Shown here: piece after piece, positions 24,721-36,166 of the stretch
How positions within the stretch are numbered: position 1 is the first letter of the stretch
How the letters are laid out: each line of letters opens with the position of its first letter
Assembly: GCA_036583965.1 (NCBI GenBank)
Contig: JAZBQD010000034.1
Span: forward strand, 4,147,347 to 4,211,346
Reading direction: 5' to 3'
Source of the DNA: Prunella strophiata
Taxonomy: Eukaryota; Chordata; Aves; Passeriformes; Prunellidae
Length of the DNA: 64,000 nt
Notes under the pieces: model-generated
Told to the model about the DNA's origin: nothing
Database searches by the model: none
The model's input: only the letters and a program-made list of their open reading frames with translations
Translations under genes and position numbers: made by a program

Positions 24721-26333
24721 AGAACACTGGCAGCACTCAAATCAAGGTGCAGAATTTATCCTGTGCCAGTGCTGTAAAATGATGGGATCAGAGATTTTTT
24801 GTGCTCAGGAATTTGAGTCTCTCAGCTTTGGGCTGGTTTCCAGCATGGAATACAGCACGATGATATTTTTTTCATCTTTTCTTCTATACAAGCCTTTTTA
24901 AAATCACATTTTCTTCCATTATCTCTTTATTTGCCAATTTCCAAAATCACAGACATCGAATTTCTCTGCCTGCCTGTCCTTCCAGCAGTACTTCACTGCA
25001 AGGAATACAACCAGTAACAAAGCAACACTTTTACCAACCACCTTCTATTTCTTTTCAAAAGCACCCATCTGATAGATTTGAAGGCCAGTAAGATTTTATG
25101 CAACCTTCTGGAAAAGCTGATCTGTAGGGAGTCTCCATCATCTGTCCTTTCCTTGTTAAGTTGCATTTGCCCATGACCCTCAGAGACACACCTAAGAAAA
25201 TGATCATCCTCAGAGCACAGCTCTTGGAGAGAGAAATCCTTCCCGGAGAAAGAAATCTCCCTGGTTTTGTATCTGCGGTAACATACATTGTTTGTATTAG
25301 CACTAAATAAATAAACAAAGGGGTTTTTTTCAGTGTTGTGCAAGCTTTGAAATATACATGCCATAAATACGGCAGGAAATGAGCAGGGCCTTGGTTTGTG
25401 CTCTGCAGATGACTCCTCACAGATATTAAAATACATCATTAATGCATTTTCAAGAAAGCAACCTGTCTGGGAGGCTCCTGGGGGAGCGCACGGCCCGAGG
25501 CCCCACCTGCAGCCGCTTCCGCGCCAGCTGGGAGCGGAGATTCTGCCTCTGCCGAGCGGAACTGAGGCACGGGAGGACGCCCAGAGCTCGGCACACGCTC
25601 CGGGCAGGGCTCTCGGGGAAGCCCGGCACGGAGCAGGAGAGCGGCAGCGCTTTGCTGGGGATGGGTGGAAGCCAGGAGCGCTGGGAGAGGCTCCCCAAAA
25701 AGCTGAACAGGGGCAGAACTGCGGGGCTGAGAGCAGCGCATCAATGGCCTCACGTCCATGAAACGGGAGCAGCTGCTGGCGCTGGGTGGGTGTGGGGAAC
25801 CTGCAGCTCTACCCCACCTCCTCTCCTCCTCGGGAGAGAAGAGCCATGAAATAAACCCGCAGGTTGCAATACATCACTCGGGGTGGGGTTGTGCTCGCGT
25901 TTTCACCCAGGTGCTGCCACAGGCGCCGGGCACAGGGGACGGACACGGGTGTGTGACGATGCTGCGGTGAACGGAACGAGCCGCAGCTCTCAGCACCGGG
26001 AAGCGAAGCCGAGCGCTAAGGGAGAACCGTTCCCATCGTTTCATTCGTGGTCACACACCCCAAAAGCGGGGAATCTCCAGAACCTCCGGCCGAACGTGTC
26101 CCTGTCCCCCCCCCGGCACCGGCGAGAGGCGCTGCCCGCGCTGCCGCCCCTCGCCCCGCTCCCGGCGGGACGCGGCCGCCCGGGGGGCGGCTGGGGGTGC
26201 CCGAGGGGCCGGGGGCACCCTCCCGGCTGCTCCCCGGGACCGGGCCCGCAGGGGAGGGGGCTCGGCCGTGCCCCCCGGCGGTCGGGTGCCCCCCACCCCC
26301 GCCGTTACCTCCAGCCCCGGGCGGGGGGCGCGG

Positions 26334-26551
26334 TGCATGCGCAGCTGCCGCTGCCCTTCATTCATAAAAAAAAAAAAAAGGGGGAAAAAAAAAAACCCCG
26401 GGAGCCGCATCCGCGCTCCCCTCCAGCCCCCATTCATAAAAGGCAGCGGAGCATGCGCGGTGCCGCCGCGGTGCCCACCCATTCATAGAGTCGGGCGGCA
26501 GCGCATGCGCACGAGCGGCCGCTGCCCTCCCATTCATAAAATAGCCATTTT
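26334..26551 (+). promoter_or_regulatory. Four-fold promoter module: NRF1-like core plus CATTCATAAA
   Basis: Four copies of CATTCATA(A/G)A start at 26359, 26431, 26480 and 26531. Each is preceded 24-29 bp upstream by a GCATGCGC-type core, at 26335, 26407 (degenerate, GCATCCGC), 26451 and 26503. GCGCATGCGC is the consensus of NRF1, a common CpG-island activator. CATAAA is a known weak TATA variant, so each module might set its own start site. The last module is followed by GCCATTTT (26544-26551), a YY1-like site often found just at transcription starts. The factor assignments are inference. Confidence 0.55.
26366..26395 (+). repeat. Pure purine tract A14 G5 A11 inside the promoter
   Basis: A 30-nt uninterrupted purine run sits directly after the first CATTCATA element in otherwise extremely GC-rich DNA. 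Such tracts exclude nucleosomes and can form triplex DNA. Its exact length is likely polymorphic. Confidence 0.85.
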
Positions 26552-26559
26552 CCCAGGCA

Positions 26560-26713
26560 GGCGGGTGCAGCGCCGCGGCCGCCGCTGACAGCGCCGCGCT
26601 CGCAGGTCCCTGCCCGCAGCTCCGCGCTCCTGCCAGCGTCCTCCCAGGGCCGGCCCCCTCGCATTTGGGATTAACTCGCCTATGGAGACATGGTCCTAGC
26701 TGAATTATTTAAA
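26560..26713 (+). other. SPRY4: Probable noncoding exon 1 of SPRY4 (5' UTR)
   Basis: The exon is placed by its 3' end: ATTTAAA followed by GTAAGT at 26714, a near-perfect splice donor, at the downstream edge of the CpG island. The start is approximate and set just after the YY1-like GCCATTTT at 26544-26551. Known SPRY4 genes begin with a noncoding exon several kilobases from the coding exon, and this is the only island-associated donor I find in the right place and orientation. The exon holds short ATG triplets near 26,682-26,690 that would be upstream start codons in the mRNA. Confidence 0.5.
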
Positions 26714-28499
26714 GTAAGTACGAGATCGGTGCTTGCGAGCAATTGTTAAATGTTTTAAGTAGAAAAAGCCCAGCCCGCTCCCCGAGGGAAAATCCTGCGC
26801 TCGTTCTAGATGTGTTGGGCTGCTCCTTAGAGATCGCTGATCAGGAGCATATTTCTGGCGATGACTTTTCTAATAGTGATTAGCTATAATTATGTACAGT
26901 GGAGAGCTGCCTGGTGCTTCCCAGCCTAAAGGAGACTTGGCATTCTGGAGAAATATCCTGTTTCTTGCAGAATTTCCATTTGTGTCCCTGCGTCTCTGAT
27001 TTATACCTCTTTTCTGCGTTCTCCCATCAACATCTGCATTTGCTGTACATATATGGCAGGCAGGTTTCAGCACACTTGGGTCGGGTTTGTTTGCAGGCTT
27101 TTACAGCAGAATAAGTGGCTTTTTTTCTGCTGATGGGATGTCTTCTCCTTCATCCCTCCTTCCTTCCCCGAAAGGGAGCATAAATACATGGTCACCTGGG
27201 CTGACAAGTCAGAATTGGATCATTCTTGCTGTGGAATGGATTATCCGCATTTCCTCTCCTTTCCAAAGCCCTGTCTTGTGAGTGTCAAGTAGTTTTTAGC
27301 TGTCTCCATAATAGGACACTTCAGAAATCAGCCACTCATGTGTCAGACCTTTCCTGCATGACCTTTGCTCTTCAGCATTTTATTTCATACAAGCCTTTTT
27401 TCTTTTTTTTTTTGGCCTCAGTGCCTTTTTCCATCACTGTTCTCCCCTGTCTTGCTGTACACTTGTTAAAAATCTGGATGGATGCTGTATTTTAAAGGCT
27501 AGATGAGTAATAAAAATGTGTACCTGGAATAACTTCATCTAATATATGAAATATTTTATGTATGGAGGAAAAACCTGTGCTGGCTGCTCCTTTCTACCAA
27601 CTGCGTAGCAAAGATAAGCCAGGATTTTATTTTCTGGTACCAGTCCTGGCGTCACAGGAGAAAGACAAGCCTAGAGACAACATGTTCTGAAAATTCATTA
27701 TCAGGAGGGGAATGGAAAAAGCAGAAAGGGGCAAATAAAAGGCACAAAGGTCTTAGAGGAAAGCAGGACTGGGAATGCAGACCTTGGAAATGGCAGTGCA
27801 AAGGAATATCACAGGGGAAAAGGCTTCCCTCTTTCACCTCCAGTTACCAAGGCTCTGATTTCTTCATTTAAGTCTTTGTAGCCCCAAGTTTTTCTTTAAA
27901 GGATGAAGGAGAGAATGAAAGAGAAAATGAAAAAGCATCCCTGCATCATCCAGAGTGGAAAAGGCACGTTCTAGATTCTTTAAAACTTCAGCTGCTGCCT
28001 TTCCTCCATACCATGCCAAGGGGACAGTATGGCAAGAAATTGCTGTTTAATTAGGTAAAGAAGAGCACAGCTTTCCCAATATTAAAGCTTCCCCTCTCTG
28101 CCTTTATTTGGGGTTGAAGAATAAAGCTCCAATTTGTGCACAGAATCACAATGATCCTGATGCCTGGCTTCCCCCTTGTCCATATAAAAATGAATGATAG
28201 CAGGAGGAGGGGTTGTTCTCAGTTATTGGAACCCCACTGGGGATGTCTCGTTGATAAATGTGCCCTTTTCCATGGGCTGCTGTGTTTTCCCTTGCTGGAA
28301 GGGACTCTGTGTTGGGATTATAAAATTAAAAGGACCATTTCTGAATACTGCAGTCCTTTTGAAATTCTCCATGAGGTATGTGCAGGGGAGAAATTATTTG
28401 TCCTCCTCCTGAAACAGCAAAACAAAAGCTGTTTTCCTGGAATCATGACTAATTCCCAAACCATACTGGGAAATGCAACATCTCAAAAAGCAATTCCAA

Positions 28500-28504
28500 C
28501 CCCC

Positions 28505-28535
<31 letters not shown>

Positions 28536-28539
28536 AAAA
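28500..28539 (+). repeat. C26-A14 homopolymer junction
   Basis: About 26 consecutive C are followed by 14 A inside the SPRY4 intron. The complementary G26 strand could form stacked quadruplexes. Exact length is unreliable in any assembly. Confidence 0.9.
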
Positions 28540-30055
28540 TCTGTTCTCAGACTTTGGTGAAATAAAATTCACATCCCTTACAACACTACAGCAATAATTA
28601 ATAACCAGTTCTGACAGTTTTCATAAGATTAAATGTGAAAGAAAAAAATTCATTCATCATATTGCTATATAACTTCCCAGCTTCAGCCCAGTAGTAAAAA
28701 TTGTGGTTTTGCAGGCAAACAGTTGCACAAGTGTTGGTTTTTTAATCCTTTTTCAATGCAATACAATGTATTTCCTCAAGAAAATCTACAATCCTTCCAA
28801 TAAGGTTATCATTTAGCACTATTAGCTTAATAGATCATATGTGAGCTTAGTTTTCTGACCTTAAAATAAATGTTTTTGTCCAGTAAAAGGCTTTGACTGA
28901 GAAATCCAAGTCCCCAGAGATCTGAATGCTAGTGGGCCAAAATGTGCTTTATTCACTCGCACCATAGGAACAGACTTTAGCTGGACAGAGACAGCTTCTT
29001 GGAAGTCTACAGGTCTCATTTCCCAGCTCCTGAATTTCCACACTCTGGCAAGAATTTAGTGTCTCGTTTTAAAAATGGCAGGTTTCCCTAATAAGCTTTC
29101 TAATTTTTTTCCTGCCTTATTACTTGTAGAGAAGATTCTAGCTGGCCTTAGCTAGATAAGGCTGCTGAGGAGGGGAACAAAAAGAATGAATGTCAATATT
29201 TTGTTAATATTAATACATACTTTAGGGGGGGAAAAAAGCTTTTTTTTTTTCCTTTTTTTTTGAAGCATTTACAGCTCGACTCAAAAATCCAGACAGCCGA
29301 ACTCAGCCTTAATGAACTCCAACCTTATGAATTATTCTTAATCCCACATTAAAAACATGTGCTTGCTGCAAGGTCTCTTTTAACTACCTCTGAGTGTAGT
29401 CTTCCTCATTAAAAGCTTTAATTGAAGCCTTGGGCTTGCAGCAGGAGCAGTGTGTCCCTTGTCACCACTGGCAGGCCTGGACAAGAGGATGTCCTTAATC
29501 CCAGACAAAGGCAGGGGCAGAATTTGTTCCCTTGCCTCCAGCTCCTCCTCTGCTGGGCCTTGGGGAGTAAATCTTTTATTGATCACTTGGGTGGGAGCCT
29601 GTCCTGTCCCCTCAGTGCCCTGCCCAATGCTCAGGTGCAGCTCTGCCCAACACTTCTAGAGGAGCTTTTTAACCAAAAAATGCTTTTTAACCAAACCACC
29701 TGAGGAGACAGACTGGTGGTGACAGATCAGATTTGGCACTGGCTGCCATCGATTCTGAGCTCTGCTGCCTTGCACAGGCCTGGAAATGTTCCTGCCCACC
29801 CCTGGCATGATACTGCTTCCAATGTATTGCTTTCAATTATGATCATTTCCTGTATTAAGACTAAATATTCTATGCTTTTCTTGTTTTCTTCCTCTTGCAC
29901 TGTATTTTCAGAAATTCCTGTGTCCCAGACAGCAAAGACAATAAACCAATTTCTGCAGTGCATTTACTGCAACTATTGCTGCCTCTGTGTCAGTGTCAAT
30001 GAGTGACTGTCACAACCCTGCCAGAGACTAATTCAACTTTTGCATTGGCAATGGA

Positions 30056-30280
30056 GTCACAGAATGGTTTGGGATAGAAGGCACCTTAAAGCTCATCCCA
30101 CTCCAACCCCTGCCATGGCAGGGACACCTCCCACTGTCCCAGGTGCTCCAAGCCCTGTCCAGCCTGGCCTTGGGCACTGCCAGGGATCCAGGGGCAGCCC
30201 CAGCTGCTCTGGGCACCCTGTGCCAGCCCTGCCCACCCTCACAGGAAACAATTTCTTCCTAAAATTTAATCTAGCCCAGG
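30056..30280 (-). mobile_element. CR1 LINE 3'-end relic, about 225 bp (intronic)
   Basis: Antisense CR1 end: TCACAGAATGGTTTGGGATA, TGCCATGGCAGGGACACCTC, CCAGCCTGGCCTTGGGCACT, CTGCTCTGGGCACCCTGTGC, then ACAATTTCTTCCTAAAATTT. It lies antisense to SPRY4 within its intron. Confidence 0.92.
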
Positions 30281-30542
30281 TCTAGTGTCAGTGACCAAGA
30301 GAAGGTGTGATCCCTCTGTAGGTGCCAAGATTCAGAGTTGTCTTGTCTGACCCAAAGCAGATCCCAAAATGAGCAGCTCAGCTCTTACCCTGTCCCAGTG
30401 CAGAGCTCAGCTTTGCATCAATCCGTGGCAATTTCTCCATCCCTTCTTCACAGAAGCTTGTGGTGCTTCAACAGTTGGGAAATTCTTGGAAACCTGTGAT
30501 TGAAAATTCATGTTGAAGCATCAAATTTGCTTTATTCTGTTT

Positions 30543-30593
30543 ACAGTTGGACTTGATGATCCTAAAGGTCTTTCCCAACCTTAACAATTCTAA
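30543..30593 (+). mobile_element. CR1-like tail fragment (intronic)
   Basis: GTTGGACTTGATGATCCTAA then AGGTCTTTCCCAACCTTAAC and AATTCTAAT is the extreme 3' tail of a sense CR1-like element, about 50 bp long. Confidence 0.7.
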
Positions 30594-33500
30594 TATAAGA
30601 AGGTGGCTTTTTGTGCACCAGAGTCCCTCCATGCCCCCAGCACCATTATAAACATTTTCATTTGTAACATATAGAATATATTTAATGGTCCTGGAGGTGG
30701 CCACCAGCCCCTGGCAAAGGGCAGCACAGCACCCCTGGCAGGTTCAGCAGCTCCCTGATGTTCCAGGGCACAGCCCAGGCTCCAGAAAGGAGCCACCAGT
30801 GATGTCACAGGACATGGAGGGGACAATCCAGTGCCAGCAACCCCAGGAGAAATCTTGGTTTGCTGAGGCAAACAGCTCCTCCTGACACTGGTGCTGTCAG
30901 GCACAACAGAAGGGACAGGCTGCTCATGAGGTGTAATTAAGGTGTAATTAATTAGAGAGAGATAAGTGGCCCCTGATCTGGAGCACACAGCTGACAAAGG
31001 CAGAAGGGGTTTGGTGGCTGCATCACCTCCCTGCCACCCCGGGGTCTCTCAGCAAACACACCCCAAGCAGCACATTGGGGCCTTTTTGGTTTTCTGGGAC
31101 ATTTGAATTCCCTTTAGACATTTCTCGTGTCCAAAAAGGGTTGGACAAAACTGTGGGACCTTGTACCTGATGCTGGCTGCAGAGGAGGAGCTCATGGCAG
31201 CTTTTCCCATTTTCCTGCTGACTGCACTGGGGATGTGCAGTCCTGGGCTGCCCAGGATTGCTTCCTCACAGAACCATCCCCTGGACTTAAGTCCCTTATT
31301 CTCATTATTCTTTTATTACCACAAACATCTACAATGTTGTTAAACATGTGAGGAAGAAGCTTATTAAAATTATTCACCAGTGGGTGACTCAGGTAGTTAT
31401 GAGCATTATATATTTCTGCACTCACTGGATTTTTAAGTCAAGATCCATTTTGTTTTTCAGTTACTGGAAGATTTGTTGTCCAACTCCACTCTGAAAATAA
31501 AGATATTAGAGCCTTATTCTTTCAAAACTTGCTCTGAAGACATTAATGAGAATGAGTTTTCCTGAGGGTTAACATGACTTTCTCATGGAATTGCCTACAA
31601 GGACAAAGTGATGTAGGCAAATCCAAAATCCTACGTAAAACATAAAATGCCTCTTGTTTTAATTTTGTCTGATTTCAAAACCCTACAAAACTTTGGAGTC
31701 TGAAATGATACCAAAACACTTTACAATAACAGTTGGTTTCCTACAACTTTAGGACTTGCAATTACCCAGTACAACAGTAATTTTAAATTGGCCATATCTT
31801 GATGAAGAGATGGAACAAACACTGCAACACGTGTATGAACTTGACTTTGGAGTCCAATTTTACTCCCTTGGAAGGAAGTATATTTTGACTTGAAAATTGT
31901 ATGTGGTGAGTGACTGTACAGTCATGGGGGAAGAGAAATTTTTCTCTGCATGGGAGTTTGTTGCCTTGAAAAGAACCTCATTGTTTGCCTCTAAAGAATG
32001 AAAAACTCCCTATGTAGGAACATAGTCATGAATTTTTCTTCCTGTTGTCTACTTTAAGAAAATTATCTGTACAGTTGCAACCAGTGAATTTGTGCCTGTG
32101 TTAATGCTTGTAATGCACCTGTAATTACCTGTGATCAAAAATTAATTAATTTTGTGTGTTGTGTGGCTTTTTTTCCTCAATTGAAATGCAATTTACAGTC
32201 AGGATCAGTGCAGTGGACATCAAAGATCCCTAAGGTTGCACCCCACAGCTCTTGTTCTCTTTCAGGGTCTAAAGTTCTGCTGGGTTACCCCAAACATTAA
32301 TTTTGATTTGGGATCTGGCTGGCATAAGCTTTATAAATTCAGTTTATAAGGTACCAGTGTTGCTGCTGGAGGCAATGTTATCCTTGTGAGCAAACACCCC
32401 ACGTGTGTGGTGGGTTTTGGGGGGAGGTGAAGGAAATGCTGCCCAGCCTCTGGGTACAGATCAACCAGAAAAGGTCGAGCTGTGGTGTCTTGGAGGATCA
32501 TCCAGGGCAGTCACAAGGCCCCACCAGGTATCCAGGAAACACATCCCAGCCTGTGCCACTGCACAGGAGCAGTCTGCCTTATGATTTCCTTCTGCCCCAG
32601 CACAAATCCCTACCCCAGGGCTTGGATTGCTCTGTGCCAGGACAGGTGGGGCACTGTGTGCCTGCACAGCTGCCCTGGAACCTGCCCTGCCCTGGGACAT
32701 GGAGCACAAACAGCTGAGGGAAAGGTGCCCACAGCACACAGACACACACTGGAGCCACTCCACCATGGAACATTGCCATGGTTGGCATCTGGGCAGAGCC
32801 AGGGCACAGGAGCCTCCTGGCAGGATGAGCAGCACCCAGCTCACTCCCAGTGCAGCACTCGAGGTGTCTGACCTGGATCTGTCACCAGCAATCTCACTGC
32901 ACTGCTGGAACCTCTGGTGACAAGGCCAGCAGCAGCAATGTAGTCATGGTCCTTGGAAAATTCCATAAATATCAGGAACATTTGTCTGTTAAGAGCAGCA
33001 TGAAAGGGGAGAGCAGTTAATTGTGGAAACCCTGTGCTCAGGAGAGAGAGGGCAGGGCAGAAAGGGAAGGACCATGTGTCCAAGCACCAAAACCTGTCAG
33101 GGTGCACATCTCTGGTGGTTTAAAGGTGATCTTGATTGAGCCAGAGAGGCATTGTGGCCAGAGCAGGGGTCTGGGAATTGGGAGAGCTGGGTCTTGTTTG
33201 GCTGATTTCCCTCCACAGGTTTTATCCTAATAGATCCTGTGCCCAGATATCTGCAGGGTATTTGAGTTCACCATGACAGGCTTCCCTTCCCCTTGTCCTG
33301 CAGAAATAGTTTGTCTATTAAAAAACAATTTGAAACTGTACTACATTGAAAAAAGAGGATGAAAAACTTCTATCCTTAACTCTCCAGACATGTGGTGTTT
33401 AGTCCAGGATCCCTCTCCTTTCTGTGCTAATTAACTGAAATCTTGATTAGCATTATCTCAGATAAGCCATCTTTAACATCTGCCTGTGTCCCATCTGTGC

Positions 33501-34475
33501 ACTGGGTGTTTGAGGAGTGGCCTGGCTCCAATCCTTCCCCAAATTAATCTGGTGACACCATTTCTGTGTGATGGCATCACTTGCCCTGGACCACAGCAGA
33601 CTGGGCACTGCAGAGTTAATGCAAAGCCTGAGTGCCATCTCCAGGGGCTCCCACACTGCCACCAGCAATGCAGGACACCCTCGGGTGCCACCCTGGGCAG
33701 GCAGAGGTGCCAAGCTGGGGACAGGCAGCACCAGCTCACTGCCTGGGCTGAGCTGCTCTGCTCCACACATGTGCTGCCACACAGGACACCTTAAAACAAG
33801 TGGTTCTCCATGGATCCAGTGGAAATGTGGTGAAATAAGCAGATTGCTGAGAGCTGGTAACAAGTGGGAGTGGGCAGAGAGCCCTGGAGAGGCCACGAAG
33901 GCAGGGCTGAGGAGGAGCAGACAGGCTGGAACACCCTGCAGTGCTGCCACCATTTCCTCCAGCTACCTTCCATCTAAGATCAGCTCTGCTGCACTTACTC
34001 TTGGCAACCAAAACAGCTGCATCTCTCTCCTTAAAAAAAAACCAACAAAAAAGCCAGTGGAATCAATGTCTCCCTGCAAATGTAACACACAGCCGATACA
34101 GAACTGATGATTTTGCTAAACTCTGACTTGCAGCAAATACTTTTTATATCATGACACTGGATTCTGATGCACAAAAGAAAATCAAGTTCTTTTCCCTCTG
34201 CATGCACCATAGTTGTCAGAATCATTGCTTCTCTTTGTTTTTTACATACAGTAACTAGGAAGAGATGCTTTATAAACTCTCTTGTTCCTCCAGTCAGGAT
34301 GTCAATGAGCTATGAATAATGAAATAAAAAAAATAAAAAAAATCCAAATGAATGGCTAAGACCCAGCAGAGAATTCTAACTGGGGAAGAGAAGCAGCATA
34401 AGGGCTGCATGACAATAATGATCATTACTGCTAATAAAGCATTTCTTCCTGCTGGTGTGGTGCAGGGGACAAAGG

Positions 34476-34561
34476 GGGCCCGGCAGGCCGGATGCGGCGC
34501 CGGACCCGGCATGTGCCGTCCTGCCCACGCGCTGCCGCCGCGGCCTCAGCCCGCCCGCCCT
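34476..34561. promoter_or_regulatory. Isolated CpG-dense block in the SPRY4 intron
   Basis: About 14 CpG dinucleotides fall in roughly 85 bp (GGCCGGATGCGGCGCCGG-type sequence) within an otherwise AT-rich intron, 1.6 kb upstream of the coding exon. It could be a second, internal promoter or alternative first exon, or an unmethylated enhancer. No confident donor follows it immediately. Confidence 0.35.
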
Positions 34562-34867
34562 CCTACTGATCCCAGAGAACTGGCACTTCTCCAACCCCAA
34601 ATGCCAAGTGATCCATCAAAGCAACGATTTACAAACGCAAGAGTGGACTCTGGTGGCATTTTTCAGGGGGTAAAAATGGGCTTCCCTTTCTTCTTCCAAG
34701 AATGCGGAATCAGTTCTTGCTCCGATCTTTGCAGTGCTGTGTTCGTTTTAGGGGAGATGTGCTCTTGCAGAAGTGCACACACACATTTACACACACACTT
34801 CTCGTGCATTATTTGGTTGTAGCTGGATGCAGTTTTTTCCTTTTTCCCACTGCTGTGATGTTAAAAG

Positions 34868-34950
34868 TCATAGAATCACAGAATCATTTCGGTTGGAAAA
34901 GACCTTTAGGATCATCAAGCCCAGCTGTTAAACCAGCGCTGCCAAGTCCA
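34868..34950 (-). mobile_element. CR1-type LINE tail relic (intronic)
   Basis: Antisense tail TCATAGAATCACAGAATCAT, then TTCGGTTGGAAAAGACCTTT, then AGGATCATCAAGCCCAG and the GCTGCCAAGTCC block. It is the best preserved example here of the GTTGGAAAAG subgroup and includes the tail microsatellite-like TAGAATCACAGAATCA. Confidence 0.88.
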
Positions 34951-36121
34951 AATCTTTCACGCTGTTGGAGAAGGTTAATTTATTTGTTGAACACAAACAA
35001 CTGGCAATGCCTTAAGCTGTTCACTACTTCCTTTTTCTTGATACCAGCAGCTTTTCCCCTCCTGCGACCAAAGCTTTACTCACCCCTTCTTTCAACTGAT
35101 CTCCAGCATTATATTATTTATGAATAAAGGTCACCCCGTGAGGAAATGGCACATCTACTAGAAAACAATGTGCACTTTCTAAATTTGAACTGAGTCGTTT
35201 CCGTTCTTTGATTTAAGTTTAGTTACTTCCTGTGGTTTCTTGTCCTACGCCACTGCTGAATCTTTGGATTGACTCCAGGATAAATTGCACTCTTTCAATG
35301 AAATTAGAAACTGCGGCACTGACGGCTCAGCCAGAGCGGCTGGTAAACAGCACTTCAGCTGAATATTAGTGCACTTAGTGGGCTGCACGAGTGTCTCATT
35401 ACCTGGGTGAGGTGATGGATCCAGCCTGAGTGGGTGTGGTGTGGGTGCTCTCCTGGGAGCTGCACCCTTGGCTCCCACCCTGGTTTGCCTCCAGACAAGG
35501 TGCTGAGCAAGCACTTCCACCTCCCCTGGGAGGGATAAAGAAGCCTCTGGAATCAGCGGTTCCTGATGGAGAGGGGACACTTCCTCATCAAAATCAATCC
35601 ATCCTCCCACAGGCAGATCCTTGGTTAGCAAGGACAGGTGCTCAGCCAAATGCTCAAAAGCACCTTTGTACCAGGTCCAATGCTTCCACAAGCCACAATC
35701 CTGCATTGGGTTTTTTAGAGATCAGGGTCAATTGGGGAAAACCTCCAAAGTTTAGAGAAGTCATTTCAGGAATTTGCTGACAAAACCACATGTGAATGTA
35801 CACCAGTAGCCCCAAGATGTGCCTTCCCTCAGTAAAACCATGAGTGGGCTCTTCAGGAGCCTGCAGTGACCGCAGCCCTCCCAGGGCTGGAAGGGCTATA
35901 GATGGCCAAGATCAGGGAGAGGGACACAGTAGCAAAAGAGGAGTGTGGCACTTTGTACCTGAGTGCTCTGCCTCCCTTGGACACAAGTTTACCTTACAAG
36001 ACCTTCAGCACAACAACCAGCCTCAGCAAGGAGCCCTTTTGGGCTGGGATTGCAGGACACCACAATAACGATGCACTCTCTCTCTCCCCCATCCCTTTTC
36101 TTTCTCCTTCCCTTCTCCCAG

Positions 36122-36166
36122 GACACTTAAGCACAGATTTTCCCCAGCAGTCAGAGTGATTTCTCA
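36122..36166 (+). other. SPRY4: SPRY4 coding exon, 5' UTR part
   Basis: The exon begins after a long CT-rich tract and CCCAG acceptor. An in-frame TAA at 36128-36130 blocks any N-terminal extension through this exon, so the longer N-terminus known for one human isoform is not encoded contiguously here. A second AG at TTTTCCCCAG (about 36147) is a possible alternative acceptor. Confidence 0.75.

Larger units (their letters stand above)
25480..26700. promoter_or_regulatory. SPRY4 CpG island (promoter region)
   Basis: CpG density rises from about 25,480 and becomes very high at 26,080-26,690, where GC-rich runs such as GCCCGGGGGGC are interrupted only by an A/G tract. It ends at a noncoding exon with a good splice donor, about 9.4 kb upstream of the SPRY4 coding exon on the same strand. 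A CpG-island promoter with a noncoding first exon is the known SPRY4 gene structure. CpG islands are often bidirectional, so a divergent transcript leftward is possible. Confidence 0.8.
26714..36121 (+). other. SPRY4: SPRY4 intron, about 9.4 kb
   Basis: It runs from the GTAAGT donor at 26714 to a polypyrimidine tract and CCCAG acceptor ending at 36121. The body is largely unique and AT-rich and contains a poly-C/poly-A tract, three CR1 relics and one isolated CpG block. No coding exon is recognisable inside. Alternative 5' exons, known for human SPRY4, cannot be excluded. Confidence 0.6.

Noticed and set aside
26051..26664. Proline/arginine-rich frames across the CpG island on both strands
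   Set aside because: Stop-poor because of GC content; they span the promoter module and purine tract and resemble no family.
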